Under the pieces are notes generated by a model that saw nothing but the letters and a program-made list of their open reading frames with translations, searched no databases and was not told the origin of the DNA. This document shows positions 46,112 to 54,938 of a DNA stretch of 64,000 bases, in pieces; position 1 is the first letter of the stretch, and each line of letters opens with the position of its first letter. Location of the stretch: positions 186,001 through 250,000 of the forward strand of contig NZ_JAAMFG010000026.1 of NCBI RefSeq assembly GCF_011064545.1, given 5' to 3'. Made by a program: the position numbers and the translations under genes. This DNA is from Wenzhouxiangella sp. XN24 (lineage in GTDB: Bacteria; Pseudomonadota; Gammaproteobacteria; Steroidobacterales; XN24).

Positions 46112-46944
46112 GAGAACTCGTGCTCCGGGGCCGGGTAGCTGCCGTCCCGAACCGCCGCGACATAGCGCGCCAGGGCATCACCGATTCCCGCTGCACCGGC
46201 GAGAAAATCGCGCGCGAAGCGCGGCTTGCGCCCGGTGGTCACCGCCAGGATGTCATAGAGGACCAGGATCTGCCCGTCCACGTCCGGTCCCGCGCCGATG
46301 CCGATGACAGGCACCGAGAGTGCGGCCGTAATGGCCTTGCCCAGCGCAGAGGGCACGCACTCGAGCAGCACGATGTCCGCGCCGGCCTCCTGCAGCGCAT
46401 GTGCATCGTCGAGCATCTGGGTCGCCGCGGACTGTTCACGGCCCTGCACCTTGAACCCCCCCAGCTTGTGCACGGATTGCGGCGTCAGGCCGATGTGGGC
46501 GCACACCGGTATATCGCGCGAGGCGAGGAATTCGACGGTACGCACCTGCAGCGCCCCGCCCTCCAGCTTGACCATGGCGGCACCTCCCTCCTGCATCAGG
46601 CGCACCGCGTTGGCGAAGGCCGGCTCGGGCAACGCATAGCTGCCGAACGGCATGTCCGCGACCAGGAAGGCGCGGGACACGCCGCGGCGCACGCAGCGGG
46701 TGTGATAGACCATGTCGGCCATGGTCACCGGCACGGTCGTGTCGAAGCCCTGCACGACCATGCCCAGGGAGTCGCCGACCAGCACGAGATCCGTGCCGGC
46801 TTCGTCCACGGCTGCGGCGAAGCTTGCGTCGTAAGCCGTCAGGCAGGCGATGTTCACGCCATCGGCCTTCATCTTGCGCAGACTGTCGAGGGTGACGGGC
46901 GGCTCGGCGCGCGTCCGCTCCTGGAGATGGCTGTACATCGTCAT
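46108..46944 (-). CDS. panB: 3-methyl-2-oxobutanoate hydroxymethyltransferase
   Basis: 278 residues. First step to pantoate. Family blocks: LTAYDASFAAAVDEAG, LVGDSLGMVVQG, GGAAMVKLEGG, ECVPSALGKAIT and IGAGPDVDGQILV. It is 55 bases downstream of the deoxynucleoside kinase gene. Confidence 0.98.
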   Translation of the reverse strand: MTMYSHLQERTRAEPPVTLDSLRKMKADGVNIACLTAYDASFAAAVDEAGTDLVLVGDSLGMVVQGFDTTVPVTMADMVYHTRCVRRGVSRAFLVADMPFGSYALPEPAFANAVRLMQEGGAAMVKLEGGALQVRTVEFLASRDIPVCAHIGLTPQSVHKLGGFKVQGREQSAATQMLDDAHALQEAGADIVLLECVPSALGKAITAALSVPVIGIGAGPDVDGQILVLYDILAVTTGRKPRFARDFLAGAAGIGDALARYVAAVRDGSYPAPEHEFS

Positions 46945-46999
46945 GTTGCAAACCCCCGCTGCGCCACGCGGCTCAGCATGGACAAGTGACGGGCAAACA

Positions 47000-47653
47000 T
47001 CAATCCGCCGCCGTGAACGGGATCGGATTGTAATACTGGCGCCCGCCTTCCATGCGGCGGATGCGTTGCAAAAGATCGAGGTAGTCCGCGTCCCGGTTCA
47101 CCGGATCGATGCCCGCGGCGTTGACGATCAGCAACGGACCCGCGTCGTAGCGGTGAAAATAATCGAGGTAGGCCTCGGACAGTCGTCTAAGGTAGTCGGG
47201 ACGCACCACCTGCTCGTAGGCGATGCCGCGTCGCCGGACACGATCCATCAGCGCCTCGACGGGGGCCTGGAGGTAGATCACGAGATCAGGCGTCGGGGCG
47301 TCGAGCGCCAGGCCCTGGTAGACCTGTTCGTAGAGTCGATATTCCTCGTCCGGCAAGGTGAGGCGGGCGAAAATCCGGTCCTTCTCCAGCAGGAAATCGG
47401 CCACGCGCCCGCCCTCGAAGAGATCCGCCTGGCGCATCTCCTGCGCCTGGCGGGCGCGCTGGAAAAGAAAATGCAGCTGGGTCGGCAGCGCATTCGCCGC
47501 CGGATCGCGATAGAAACGCTCGAGGAAAGGATTCTCCTCGGCGCGCTCCAGCACGAGTTCGAACTGCAGCGTCTCGGCCAGGCGACGCGCCAGAGACGTC
47601 TTGCCGACACCGATCGGCCCCTCGACAGCGATATAACGAAGTTCTCGCGGCAT
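47000..47653 (-). CDS. Deoxynucleoside kinase family protein (deoxyadenosine/deoxyguanosine kinase-like)
   Basis: 217 residues. P-loop AVEGPIGVGKTSLARRLA, ERAEENPFLERFY (base-contact region), DRIFARLTL (DRS/DRI motif) and LVIYLQAPVEALMDRVRRRG with the Arg lid. It phosphorylates deoxynucleosides for salvage; the preferred base cannot be told from sequence. The ATG overlaps the folK stop by one base (TGATG). The pcnB-folK-dNK-panB order recurs in many gammaproteobacteria. Confidence 0.92.
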   Translation of the reverse strand: MPRELRYIAVEGPIGVGKTSLARRLAETLQFELVLERAEENPFLERFYRDPAANALPTQLHFLFQRARQAQEMRQADLFEGGRVADFLLEKDRIFARLTLPDEEYRLYEQVYQGLALDAPTPDLVIYLQAPVEALMDRVRRRGIAYEQVVRPDYLRRLSEAYLDYFHRYDAGPLLIVNAAGIDPVNRDADYLDLLQRIRRMEGGRQYYNPIPFTAAD

Positions 47654-48153
47654 CAGTCGTCCAGTCTTCGAAGATCGGCATTCCCCAGCGCGGCGGCGAG
47701 ACTCGCCACCCGTGCGCCACCCGGCAAACGCAACTCCGGCGCGATCTCTGCAAGCGGCCAAAGCACGAACGCCCGTTCGGCGAGGCCGGGGTGCGGCAAG
47801 GTCAGCGTCTCGGTCTGCAGCCGGCGATCGCCGTACAACAACAGGTCGAGGTCGAGCACACGCGGTCCCCAGCGAGATCCGTCGCGCCGCCGGCCATGCC
47901 GATCCTCGATCGCCTGGAGCGCGGCAAGCAACGCATCGGGCGCCAGTGCGGTCAGCAACCCGGCGACCGCGTTGACGTAATCAGGCTGTTCCGCGGGACC
48001 CATGGGGGGATTCTGATAGAGAGCGGACCTGGCGACCAGTCGGGTCCGCGGCAGCGCCCGCAGGGCATCGAACGCGCGGCGCAGCTGCATCGCCGGATCG
48101 TCCAGGTTGCTGCCGAGCCCGACATAGGCGGGCACCAGAACGCTGTCGTTCAT
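47653..48153 (-). CDS. folK: 6-hydroxymethyl-dihydropterin pyrophosphokinase
   Basis: 166 residues. Transfers pyrophosphate to hydroxymethyl-dihydropterin in folate synthesis. Motifs: YVGLGSNLDDP, SALYQNPPMG, DYVNAV, RWGPRVLDLDLLLYGD and LTLPHPGLAERAFVLWPLAEI. It starts 2 bases after the pcnB stop. Confidence 0.97.
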   Translation of the reverse strand: MNDSVLVPAYVGLGSNLDDPAMQLRRAFDALRALPRTRLVARSALYQNPPMGPAEQPDYVNAVAGLLTALAPDALLAALQAIEDRHGRRRDGSRWGPRVLDLDLLLYGDRRLQTETLTLPHPGLAERAFVLWPLAEIAPELRLPGGARVASLAAALGNADLRRLDD

Positions 48154-48155
48154 GC

Positions 48156-49586
48156 TCAGCCGGCGCCGGAGCCGCCCGGCTTGCGCCGTCTCGGCCTGCG
48201 GCGGCGGCGCTTACCGGGGGCGGGTTCGCCCGGCGCCGCACCAGATGGCTGCGCCGACCCGCCGGTGCCCGCATCGCCCGGGGCGCCTCGTCGGCTGCCC
48301 GGCTCGACCGCGGCGGCCCGCTCGGCCTCGTCCATGGCCTGCAGCCCGGTCCAGAATTCCGCGAGCGCCGGATCGGCATCACCCACCCTGGCCCGCAGGC
48401 AGAGGAGATCGTAGGCCGCCCTGAAGCGCGGCCGCGCGAGCATGCCCAGCACGCGCCGCCCACGGGTCTTCTGCAGGCGCAACTGCATGACCATCATCTC
48501 TTTCATCGGGGTCGTGATCCGCCTTGGTACCGCGACATGCCGCTGCTGGCGATCTGCCACCTCGTCGGCCGCCAGCAACAACGCCTGGATCGGCGACTCG
48601 CCCTCCGCTTCCAGCTGCCTGGCACGGAGTTGCACCGGGCCCCAGAGCAACGCGCAGAACAGGAACACCGGCGTGACCGGCTCATCTTCCGCCACGCGCT
48701 GGTCGGTGTTCTCGAGCGTCTCGAGCAGCAGGGCCCGGTACGGTTCCCCGCTCTCGCTGTCGAGCAGGGCATCCACGGCGGGGAACAACTGGGCGAAATG
48801 GCCGTAGCGACGCAACAATTCATAGGACGGCACCGCGTGCCCGCCGAGGAACATCTTCAGCACTTCGTCGAAGAGCCGCGCAGGCGGGACGGATTCCAGC
48901 AGGGGCGCCAGCGGCCGCAACGGCGCCTCGCTCCCGGGCTCCACGCGGAAGCCGAGCTTGGCCGCGAAGCGCACGGCGCGCAGCAGGCGCACGGGATCCT
49001 CGCGATAGCGGGCTTCCGGATCGCCGATCAGGCGCAAGAGGCCGGCGCGGATGTCGTCCACCCCGCCCGCGTAATCCCAGATCGAGAAATCCGCGATGTT
49101 GTAGTAGAGCGCGTTGGCGGTGAAGTCCCGGCGCCAGATATCGTCCTCGATATTGCCGTAGCGATTGTCGCGCAGGATCCGGCCCTCGTCGTCCTTCAGC
49201 AGCAACGCTTCCTCATCTGCGTCGAGATCGTCCTCGGACGCCCTGAACGTCGCCACCTCGACGATGTCGCGGCCGAAGTAGACGTGGGCGAGGCGAAAGC
49301 GCCGGCCGATGAGGCGGCAGTTGCGGAACAGGCGGCGCACGTCTTCCGGGTGCGCGTCGGTCGCGATATCGAAATCCTTCGGCTCGCGCCCCAGCATCAG
49401 GTCGCGCACCCCCCCGCCGACGAGGAACGCCTGGTAGCCGGCATCTCTCAGCCGGTACAGCACCTTGAGGGCATTGTTGGAAATCCGGGCGCGCGAAACG
49501 TTGTGTTCCGGCCGGGGAATGATCCGTGGCTGTGAATCCGCGCCTGTTGCCGAACTGGCCAATCCGTGTCCGCCTGTGAGAGCCAA
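48156..49586 (-). CDS. pcnB: Poly(A) polymerase I
   Basis: About 476 residues. Adds 3' poly(A) tails that promote RNA decay. The nucleotidyltransferase core shows FLVGGGVRDLMLGREPKDFDIATDA (G-G and D-x-D) and RNCRLIGRRFRLAHVYFG. The RNA-binding part contains RDFTANALYYNI and EDPVRLLRAVRFAAKLGF. The tail is Arg/Pro rich (KRRRRRPRRRKPGG). No ATG or GTG occurs before the conserved core; TTG at 49586 or the TTG eight codons on are the likely starts, with no good Shine-Dalgarno. E. coli pcnB likewise uses a weak non-ATG start. Confidence 0.93.
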   Translation of the reverse strand: MALTGGHGLASSATGADSQPRIIPRPEHNVSRARISNNALKVLYRLRDAGYQAFLVGGGVRDLMLGREPKDFDIATDAHPEDVRRLFRNCRLIGRRFRLAHVYFGRDIVEVATFRASEDDLDADEEALLLKDDEGRILRDNRYGNIEDDIWRRDFTANALYYNIADFSIWDYAGGVDDIRAGLLRLIGDPEARYREDPVRLLRAVRFAAKLGFRVEPGSEAPLRPLAPLLESVPPARLFDEVLKMFLGGHAVPSYELLRRYGHFAQLFPAVDALLDSESGEPYRALLLETLENTDQRVAEDEPVTPVFLFCALLWGPVQLRARQLEAEGESPIQALLLAADEVADRQQRHVAVPRRITTPMKEMMVMQLRLQKTRGRRVLGMLARPRFRAAYDLLCLRARVGDADPALAEFWTGLQAMDEAERAAAVEPGSRRGAPGDAGTGGSAQPSGAAPGEPAPGKRRRRRPRRRKPGGSGAG

Positions 49587-49668
49587 GCCCGCAAGTCTAC
49601 CATGGCGTCGTTGATGCTCCTCGGGCCAGTAAGGTCCGCAGAAGCGCCGCCTGTACCTGCACGGGGCA

Positions 49669-49697
49669 TTGAGTCGGGCCGCTCGGGCCAGTAGAAT
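49669..49697 (+). promoter_or_regulatory. Sigma-70 promoter of tRNA-Glu(CTC)
   Basis: TTGAGT (49669-49674), 17-base spacer, TAGAAT (49692-49697), then a GC-rich discriminator (GCCGGGCC). Start near 49704, 35 bases before the tRNA. The stretch CTCGGGCCAGTA overlapping the -10 also occurs at about 49620. Confidence 0.6.
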
Positions 49698-49738
49698 GCC
49701 GGGCCTCGCCGCGATTCCCGTCGCCGCACAACCGCGCT

Positions 49739-49813
49739 GCTCCGTTCGTCTAGTGGTTAGGACGCTGGCCTCTCACGCCGGTAACAGGGGTTCGAATCCC
49801 CTACGGAGCGCCA
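49739..49813 (+). tRNA. tRNA-Glu (anticodon CTC), CCA encoded
   Basis: 75 bases. The acceptor stem pairs GCTCCGT (49739-49745) with ACGGAGC (49803-49809), discriminator G, then CCA. D-arm TCTAGTGGTTAGGA, anticodon loop CCTCTCA with anticodon CTC, T-loop GTTCGAATC. It reads GAG only, the codon favoured in this GC-rich genome; a UUC-anticodon tRNA-Glu must exist elsewhere. Confidence 0.97.
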
Positions 49814-49899
49814 ACTTCATCTGTCCCTGCGCTTGCAGCGCGCCGCCGTTGCTGGGAAAGTCTCGGCTCCGTTCCGTGGACATGCCGTGAAGGGACCCC

Positions 49900-51504
49900 A
49901 TGATCAACGAACCGATCGCGCCGGCGAGCGCACCCCACCTGCCCGAGAAAAGCCACCCGCGAGGCCTCTACACGCTGTTCTTCATGGAGATGTGGGAGCG
50001 CTTCTCGTATTACGGGATGCGGGCCATCCTCATCCTGTTTCTCGCGGCGGCGGTGGAGCGCGGCGGACTGGGGATCGATATCCCCACCGCGGGCGCGATC
50101 TACGGCCTGTACACGGCGGCGGTGTACCTGCTGGCGCTGCCGGGCGGCTGGATCGCGGACCGCCTGCTCGGGCAGCAACGCGCCGTCTGGTACGGCGGCA
50201 TCATCATCGCGGCCGGCCATTTCTCCATGGCGCTGCCGAGCACGGCCACCATTTTCATCGGCCTGACGCTGATCGCCGTCGGCACGGGCCTGCTGAAGCC
50301 GAACATCAGCGCCATCGTCGGCGAGCTGTACCCGAACGACATGGGCGCACGGCGCGACGCCGGCTTCTCGATCTTCTACATGGGCATCAACATCGGCGCC
50401 TTCCTCGGCCCCCTGATCTGCGGCTGGCTTGGCGAGGGCTACAGCTGGCACTGGGGATTCGGCGCGGCCGGCGTCGGGATGGTGTTCGGCCTGATCCAGT
50501 ATCGCGCCACCCAGCATCACCTCGGCGAAGCCGGTGCGGCCCCTACCCCGTTCAGTGACGACCCGGCGATCGATGCACGAAAGAAACGCCAGGTCGCCAA
50601 TATCGCCTGGGGGGGCGCGGGACTCATCGCGCTGGTGGTGATCACCGGACTGCTCGGCATCCTGCCGCTCAATCCGATCGCCATCGCGGCCAACGCCGGC
50701 GTGACGATCGTGGTGCTCGCCGCCGCTTACTTCGCCTGGCTGCTGCTGCGCGGCGGCCTGGACCACCTGGAAAAGCGACGCGTCGGCATGATCATCATCC
50801 TGTTCGTCGGCGCGGCGATGTTCTGGTCCGGCTTCGAGCAGGCGGGGTCATCGCTCAACCTGTTCGCCGAGCGGCACACGGACCGCATGCTGTTCGGCTG
50901 GGAAATGCCGGCCAGCTGGCTGCAGGCCGTGAACCCGCTGTTCATCATTACGCTCGCGCCGTTCTTCGCCTGGTTCTGGGTGTTCCTCGCGCGGCACAAC
51001 CTCAACCCGTCGATTCCCGCCAAGTTCGCGCTCGGCCTGATCCAGCTCGGCCTCGGCTTCGGCGTGATGGCCGTGGCGGCGACTTTCGCGGTGCAGGGCG
51101 AAACCGTGTTGCCCACGTGGCTCGTGCTCACCTACCTGTTCCACACCATGGGTGAGCTGTGCCTGTCCCCGGTCGGCCTGTCGGCCGTGACGAAGCTGGC
51201 ACCGCGGCGTTACGTGGGGCAGATGATGGGCACCTGGTTCATCGCGGCTGCGCTCGGCAACCTCATGGCAGGCCTGATCGCGGGACGCTTCGATCCCGAG
51301 GCGCTGGAGCAGATGCCGAGCCTGTTCACCATGGTGCTGATGAGCACGGCGGGACTCGGTGTCGTGATGCTGGTGTTCCTGCGGCCGTTCCGCGCCCTTG
51401 CTGCAGACCAGTCGCCGGGAATGGTGGCGGGCGACCGGCTGTTCCGCGTCATCGGCCTTACGGCCGTGGCGATCGTCGCGGCGGCAATTTTCCTGGTCGG
51501 CTGA
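49900..51504 (+). CDS. POT/PTR-family proton-dependent oligopeptide transporter
   Basis: 534 residues with about 14 membrane helices. PTR signatures: FMEMWERFSYYGMRAIL (ExxERxxYY-type motif in helix 1), GGWIADRLLGQQRAVWYGG, and FSIFYMGINIGAFLGPLICG. Imports di- and tripeptides with protons. This fits the amino-acid catabolic genes elsewhere in the window. It begins 87 bases after tRNA-Glu and could be transcribed from the same promoter. Confidence 0.95.
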   Translation: MINEPIAPASAPHLPEKSHPRGLYTLFFMEMWERFSYYGMRAILILFLAAAVERGGLGIDIPTAGAIYGLYTAAVYLLALPGGWIADRLLGQQRAVWYGGIIIAAGHFSMALPSTATIFIGLTLIAVGTGLLKPNISAIVGELYPNDMGARRDAGFSIFYMGINIGAFLGPLICGWLGEGYSWHWGFGAAGVGMVFGLIQYRATQHHLGEAGAAPTPFSDDPAIDARKKRQVANIAWGGAGLIALVVITGLLGILPLNPIAIAANAGVTIVVLAAAYFAWLLLRGGLDHLEKRRVGMIIILFVGAAMFWSGFEQAGSSLNLFAERHTDRMLFGWEMPASWLQAVNPLFIITLAPFFAWFWVFLARHNLNPSIPAKFALGLIQLGLGFGVMAVAATFAVQGETVLPTWLVLTYLFHTMGELCLSPVGLSAVTKLAPRRYVGQMMGTWFIAAALGNLMAGLIAGRFDPEALEQMPSLFTMVLMSTAGLGVVMLVFLRPFRALAADQSPGMVAGDRLFRVIGLTAVAIVAAAIFLVG

Positions 51505-51518
51505 GCGCCGGCAGGATG

Positions 51519-51549
51519 GCGGGAGGGCGCCGGACGGGCGCCCTCCCGC
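51519..51549. terminator. Bidirectional 13-bp terminator hairpin
   Basis: Arms 51519-51531 and 51537-51549 are perfect reverse complements with a 5-base loop, nearly all G and C. It sits between the convergent ends of the POT transporter (51504) and proX (51562) and can form on either strand. No strong T-tract follows on either side. Confidence 0.7.
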
Positions 51550-51561
51550 GCTCACTTATCC

Positions 51562-52431
51562 TCAGAGCTCGCCGGTCACCCAGTAGTCGATCCGGTCGCC
51601 GTTGTTTTCGATGTACTTCGTCACGGCATCCTCGTACGAGGTCTCCTGTGCTTCGTACATCGCGGCCTGCAGGTCGTCGATCGGCAGCTGCATGCGCGAG
51701 AAGAAACCGGCCACTTCGACGTCGTCCTGGTAGAAGCCCATGCGCGCCACGGCATGCACGCGTTCGAAGCTGCCGAGCACGCCCTTCGGGTCATCGAGAT
51801 AGCGCAGCTCGAAGGCGCCGAACATCCAGTGGGGGCTCCAGCCGGTCACGACGATCCAGTCGTCACGACGCACGGCGCGGGTGAGCGCCGCCGTCATGCC
51901 GGCGCCCGAAGACACCTGCAGTTCGTAACCCTCGAGCCCGTAGGTCTCGATGGCTTCCCTGGACAGGCGCGTGAGGCCGGCACCCGGGTCGATGCCCGTG
52001 ATCGTGCCGTCCAGGCGATCCCGCACGGCCGGATTTTTCAGGTCCTCGATGCTCGAGAGCTCGCTCGCGGGGATCGAAGCCGGAACCGCCCAGCCGAGGC
52101 GGGCATGCGTATACAAGAGGCCGAGGTTGACCGTCTTGGCGCCGACACGTTCGACGTAATCGGCATGCGTGTCCGGTTGCCAGGACATCAGCATGATGTC
52201 GATACTGCCGGTCGAAAGCCCCTGGTACTGGGGCGCGATGTCGGTTTGCAGCAGCTCGACCTCTCGGTCGAATCGCTCCTCGATGATGCGCTTTGCCAGC
52301 TTGGTCACGAATTCGGCATCGGACCAGGCGGTCCAGCCGATTTTCACCGTATCCTGCGCCACCGCGGTGGCCGAGAATCCCGTCGTCAAGAGGACGACCA
52401 TCAGCAGTTTGCTGAGTTTTCTTCCAATCAT
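51562..52431 (-). CDS. proX: Glycine betaine/proline ABC transporter, substrate-binding protein (ProX/OpuAC type)
   Basis: 289 residues. A signal peptide (LLMVVLLTTGFSATAVAQ) is followed by an OpuAC domain beginning VKIGWTAWSDAEFV. Several aromatic residues typical of a cation-pi cage for quaternary amines occur (WQPDTHADY, WSPHWMFG). Periplasmic. Last gene of the operon, 50 bases after proW. Confidence 0.92.
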   Translation of the reverse strand: MIGRKLSKLLMVVLLTTGFSATAVAQDTVKIGWTAWSDAEFVTKLAKRIIEERFDREVELLQTDIAPQYQGLSTGSIDIMLMSWQPDTHADYVERVGAKTVNLGLLYTHARLGWAVPASIPASELSSIEDLKNPAVRDRLDGTITGIDPGAGLTRLSREAIETYGLEGYELQVSSGAGMTAALTRAVRRDDWIVVTGWSPHWMFGAFELRYLDDPKGVLGSFERVHAVARMGFYQDDVEVAGFFSRMQLPIDDLQAAMYEAQETSYEDAVTKYIENNGDRIDYWVTGEL

Positions 52432-52481
52432 AGTGTTCTCCCTTTCGTTGCAAAAAATCGTTCAGCTGGCTTTCGCCGAAC

Positions 52482-53393
52482 TCAGTTGTTCCGTCCCCGG
52501 AGCGTATTCCAGAGCCGCGGAATCAATGCCGTGGGGCCGGACCGGGCGGAGCGCCGGCCGGTCGTGCCGACGCTCTGCGTGATGCGATCGAGCAGGATCG
52601 CCAGCAGGACCACGCCGAGGCCGCCCTCGAAACCCAGCCCCACGTCGAGCCGCTGGATACCCGTCAGCACGGTGTTGCCAAGCCCGCCGGCGCCGATCAT
52701 GGAGGCGATCACCACCATGGACAGCGCCAGCATGATCGTCTGGTTGACGCCCGCCATGATGGAGGGCATCGCGAGCGGCAACTGCACTTTGAAGAGCAGT
52801 TGCCGCTCGGTACAGCCGAAAGCCAGGCCGGCTTCGACGTTCTCCCGGCTCACCTGGCGGATGCCGAGGTTGGTCAGGCGCACGGCGGGCGGCATGGCGA
52901 AGACGAGCGTGGCGATCGCGCCGGGCACCTTGCCGAGACCGAAAAAGATGGCGGCCGGTATCAGGTAGACGAACGGCGGCATGGTCTGCATCAGGTCGAG
53001 CACCGGCCGGACGATCGTCTCGACGGTATCATTGCGCGCCATCGCGATACCCACGGGAATGCCGATCACGAGCGCCAGCAGGCTGGAGCCGATGACCAGT
53101 GCAAGCGTGGAGACCGTCTCGGTCCAGATCTGCATGCCGAACAACAGGACCATGGAGAATGCGGCGAACAGGCCGAAGCGCCAGCCCACGCGCCAGGCGG
53201 CGAACGCCACGATCAGGCCCGCCAGGACGAGCGGCGGAATCGCGAGCAGCAGGTCCTCGAAGCCGTCGATGACAACCGTCAGGCCTTCGGCGATGCCGTC
53301 GAGCACGCCCGTCAGGTTGTCCTGCACCCACTCGACGCCCTGCTCGACCCACTCGTCGATCGGAATATTGAAATCGTCGCGCATCATAGTCAT
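52482..53393 (-). CDS. proW: Glycine betaine/proline ABC transporter permease
   Basis: 303 residues, about six to seven helices. The N-terminal hydrophilic stretch (NIPIDEWVEQGVEWVQ) is like ProW. The EAA loop for contact with the ATPase is in VEAGLAFGCTERQLLFKVQLP. Start MTMMRDDF at 53393, six bases after the proV stop; an ATG two codons on is possible. Confidence 0.95.
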   Translation of the reverse strand: MTMMRDDFNIPIDEWVEQGVEWVQDNLTGVLDGIAEGLTVVIDGFEDLLLAIPPLVLAGLIVAFAAWRVGWRFGLFAAFSMVLLFGMQIWTETVSTLALVIGSSLLALVIGIPVGIAMARNDTVETIVRPVLDLMQTMPPFVYLIPAAIFFGLGKVPGAIATLVFAMPPAVRLTNLGIRQVSRENVEAGLAFGCTERQLLFKVQLPLAMPSIMAGVNQTIMLALSMVVIASMIGAGGLGNTVLTGIQRLDVGLGFEGGLGVVLLAILLDRITQSVGTTGRRSARSGPTALIPRLWNTLRGRNN

Positions 53394-53398
53394 GATTT

Positions 53399-54607
53399 TC
53401 AGCCCGTTTTGTCGAGGGTTTGCAGCAGGATCTTGTGGTCGATGACGCCGAGGTAGACGCCATCGTCTCCCGTGACCGGGACGGGATGCTCACTGCCCGA
53501 GACGAGCGACAGGACCTCTGCCAGCCCCATGTCGTGCGGGGCGGCTGCGACGCCGGGAATGAATGCGTCGTCCCATTTCGCTCCGCCCCCGGCGGCCTCG
53601 GCGCGCGCGAGTGTCTTGGTGCTCACCAGGCCGCGGTACTTGTTGCCGCGCTCGAGCACCACCGCAAGACTGCGATTGTGGTCCCGCAACTGCGCCAGCG
53701 CGGCCCTGACGTTCACGCCCGGCCGCTCGAATACCGTCAGCGCCTTTTTCTCGGCGATGTCACCGGCGTTGAAGACCTTGCTGACATCCACGCCATAGAA
53801 AAACGACCGCACGTACTCGTTGGCCGGGTTCGTGACGATGTCCTCGGGCGTGCCGATCTGCACGACCGATCCGCCCTCCATGATGGCGATCCGGTCGCCG
53901 ATGCGGATCGCCTCGTCGAGGTCGTGCGAAATGAACACGATCGTATGCGCCTCGTGCTGTTGCAGGCGCACCAGCTCGTCCTGCATCTCGGTCCGGATCA
54001 GGGGATCAAGCGCCGAGAAGGCCTCGTCCATCAGCAGGATCGGCGCGTCGGTGGCCAGCGCCCGCGCCAGGCCGACGCGCTGTTTCATGCCACCGGACAA
54101 CTCGTCGGGATAACTGTCGGCAAACTGCGCGAGTCCGACGGTGTCGAGCGCCTTGAGCGCGCTGTCGCGCTGCTCCCTGTCGGGCCGTCCTGAGACATTG
54201 AGACCGAATGCGGCGTTTTCCGCGACGGTCTTGTGCGGCATCAGGGCAAAGGACTGGAACACCATGCTCATCTGCCGGCGGCGCATCTCGATGAGCTGCT
54301 TCCTGCTCATCTTCGTGATGTCTTCGCCGTCGAGGAATATGTGCCCGCGCGTAGGCTCTATGAGCCTGTTCAGCATTCGCACCAGCGTCGATTTGCCGGA
54401 TCCTGACAGGCCCATCACGACGAACACTTCGCCCTCGCGAATGGAGAAATTGGCCCCCTGCACACCGACTGTCGCGCGGGTCCGGGCGAAGATTTCATCC
54501 TTGCTCAGGCCCTGTTCCAGCAATCTCATGGCGCCATCGGGATCGGGTCCGAAAATCTTGTACAGGTCATTGATGACGAGCTTGTCGTCGGCGTCTTGTG
54601 CATCCAT
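53399..54607 (-). CDS. proV: Glycine betaine/proline ABC transporter ATP-binding protein
   Basis: 402 residues. N-terminal extension (NDLYKIFGPDPDGAM) as in ProV, Walker A GLSGSGKSTL, Q-loop, signature ELSGGMKQRVGLARAL, Walker B ILLMDEAFSALDPL, H-loop FISHDLDEA. The C-terminal part has a CBS pair, which in OpuA-type systems senses ionic strength or nucleotides. ATG at 54607. First gene of proV-proW-proX; likely osmotically controlled, which the sequence does not show directly. Confidence 0.96.
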   Translation of the reverse strand: MDAQDADDKLVINDLYKIFGPDPDGAMRLLEQGLSKDEIFARTRATVGVQGANFSIREGEVFVVMGLSGSGKSTLVRMLNRLIEPTRGHIFLDGEDITKMSRKQLIEMRRRQMSMVFQSFALMPHKTVAENAAFGLNVSGRPDREQRDSALKALDTVGLAQFADSYPDELSGGMKQRVGLARALATDAPILLMDEAFSALDPLIRTEMQDELVRLQQHEAHTIVFISHDLDEAIRIGDRIAIMEGGSVVQIGTPEDIVTNPANEYVRSFFYGVDVSKVFNAGDIAEKKALTVFERPGVNVRAALAQLRDHNRSLAVVLERGNKYRGLVSTKTLARAEAAGGGAKWDDAFIPGVAAAPHDMGLAEVLSLVSGSEHPVPVTGDDGVYLGVIDHKILLQTLDKTG

Positions 54608-54938
54608 TCGGCTTCGATCTCTCGGTAAACAGGCTGGCGGCGCAACCATCACGACGCCCGGATACGACGCATGCCCGCATGCGTCGCGCGAAAAAATTGA
54701 TTCAGTGTGGGCTGCGTGCCGGACCGCGACGGCGGCGGGGTTCCGGGCTGCCCGGCAGGTCGGGGCAGCTTGGCCCCGCAACAGCGGGACAGGGAAACGC
54801 AGACAGGAATTTTCGGCGGGAGTAGGAGATCGTTCCGTAGCCGTAAGCAAAAAATTTAACCGCGTCAGTCTAACAGCTTGCGACCGCACGCGTTTTTCAG
54901 CTTGACAGCACGCGCTGCAGGACGACACGCTCGCGACC
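54608..54938. other. 331-base divergent intergenic region between proV and the SDR gene
   Basis: No credible gene. It contains a 22-bp palindrome (54665-54686) followed by six A residues, an AT-rich patch near 54845-54862, and a TTGACA at 54902-54907 pointing to the plus strand without a good -10. It must carry the proV promoter, but no pair of boxes is convincing on the minus strand. Confidence 0.6.
54665..54686. promoter_or_regulatory. 22-bp palindrome upstream of proV, candidate operator
   Basis: Ten-base arms 54665-54674 and 54677-54686 are exact reverse complements with a 2-base centre (CGACGCATGC-CC-GCATGCGTCG). It is 58 bases before the proV start. A 2-base loop is too tight for a normal RNA hairpin, so a dimeric repressor site is more likely. 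The A-tract on the plus-strand side could also make it a weak plus-strand terminator, but nothing is transcribed into it from that side. Confidence 0.5.

Noticed and set aside
54665-54700. Rho-independent terminator on the plus strand (palindrome plus A/T tract)
   Set aside because: The loop would be only 2 bases, the tract is A rather than T on that strand, and no plus-strand gene ends before it; an operator is the better reading.
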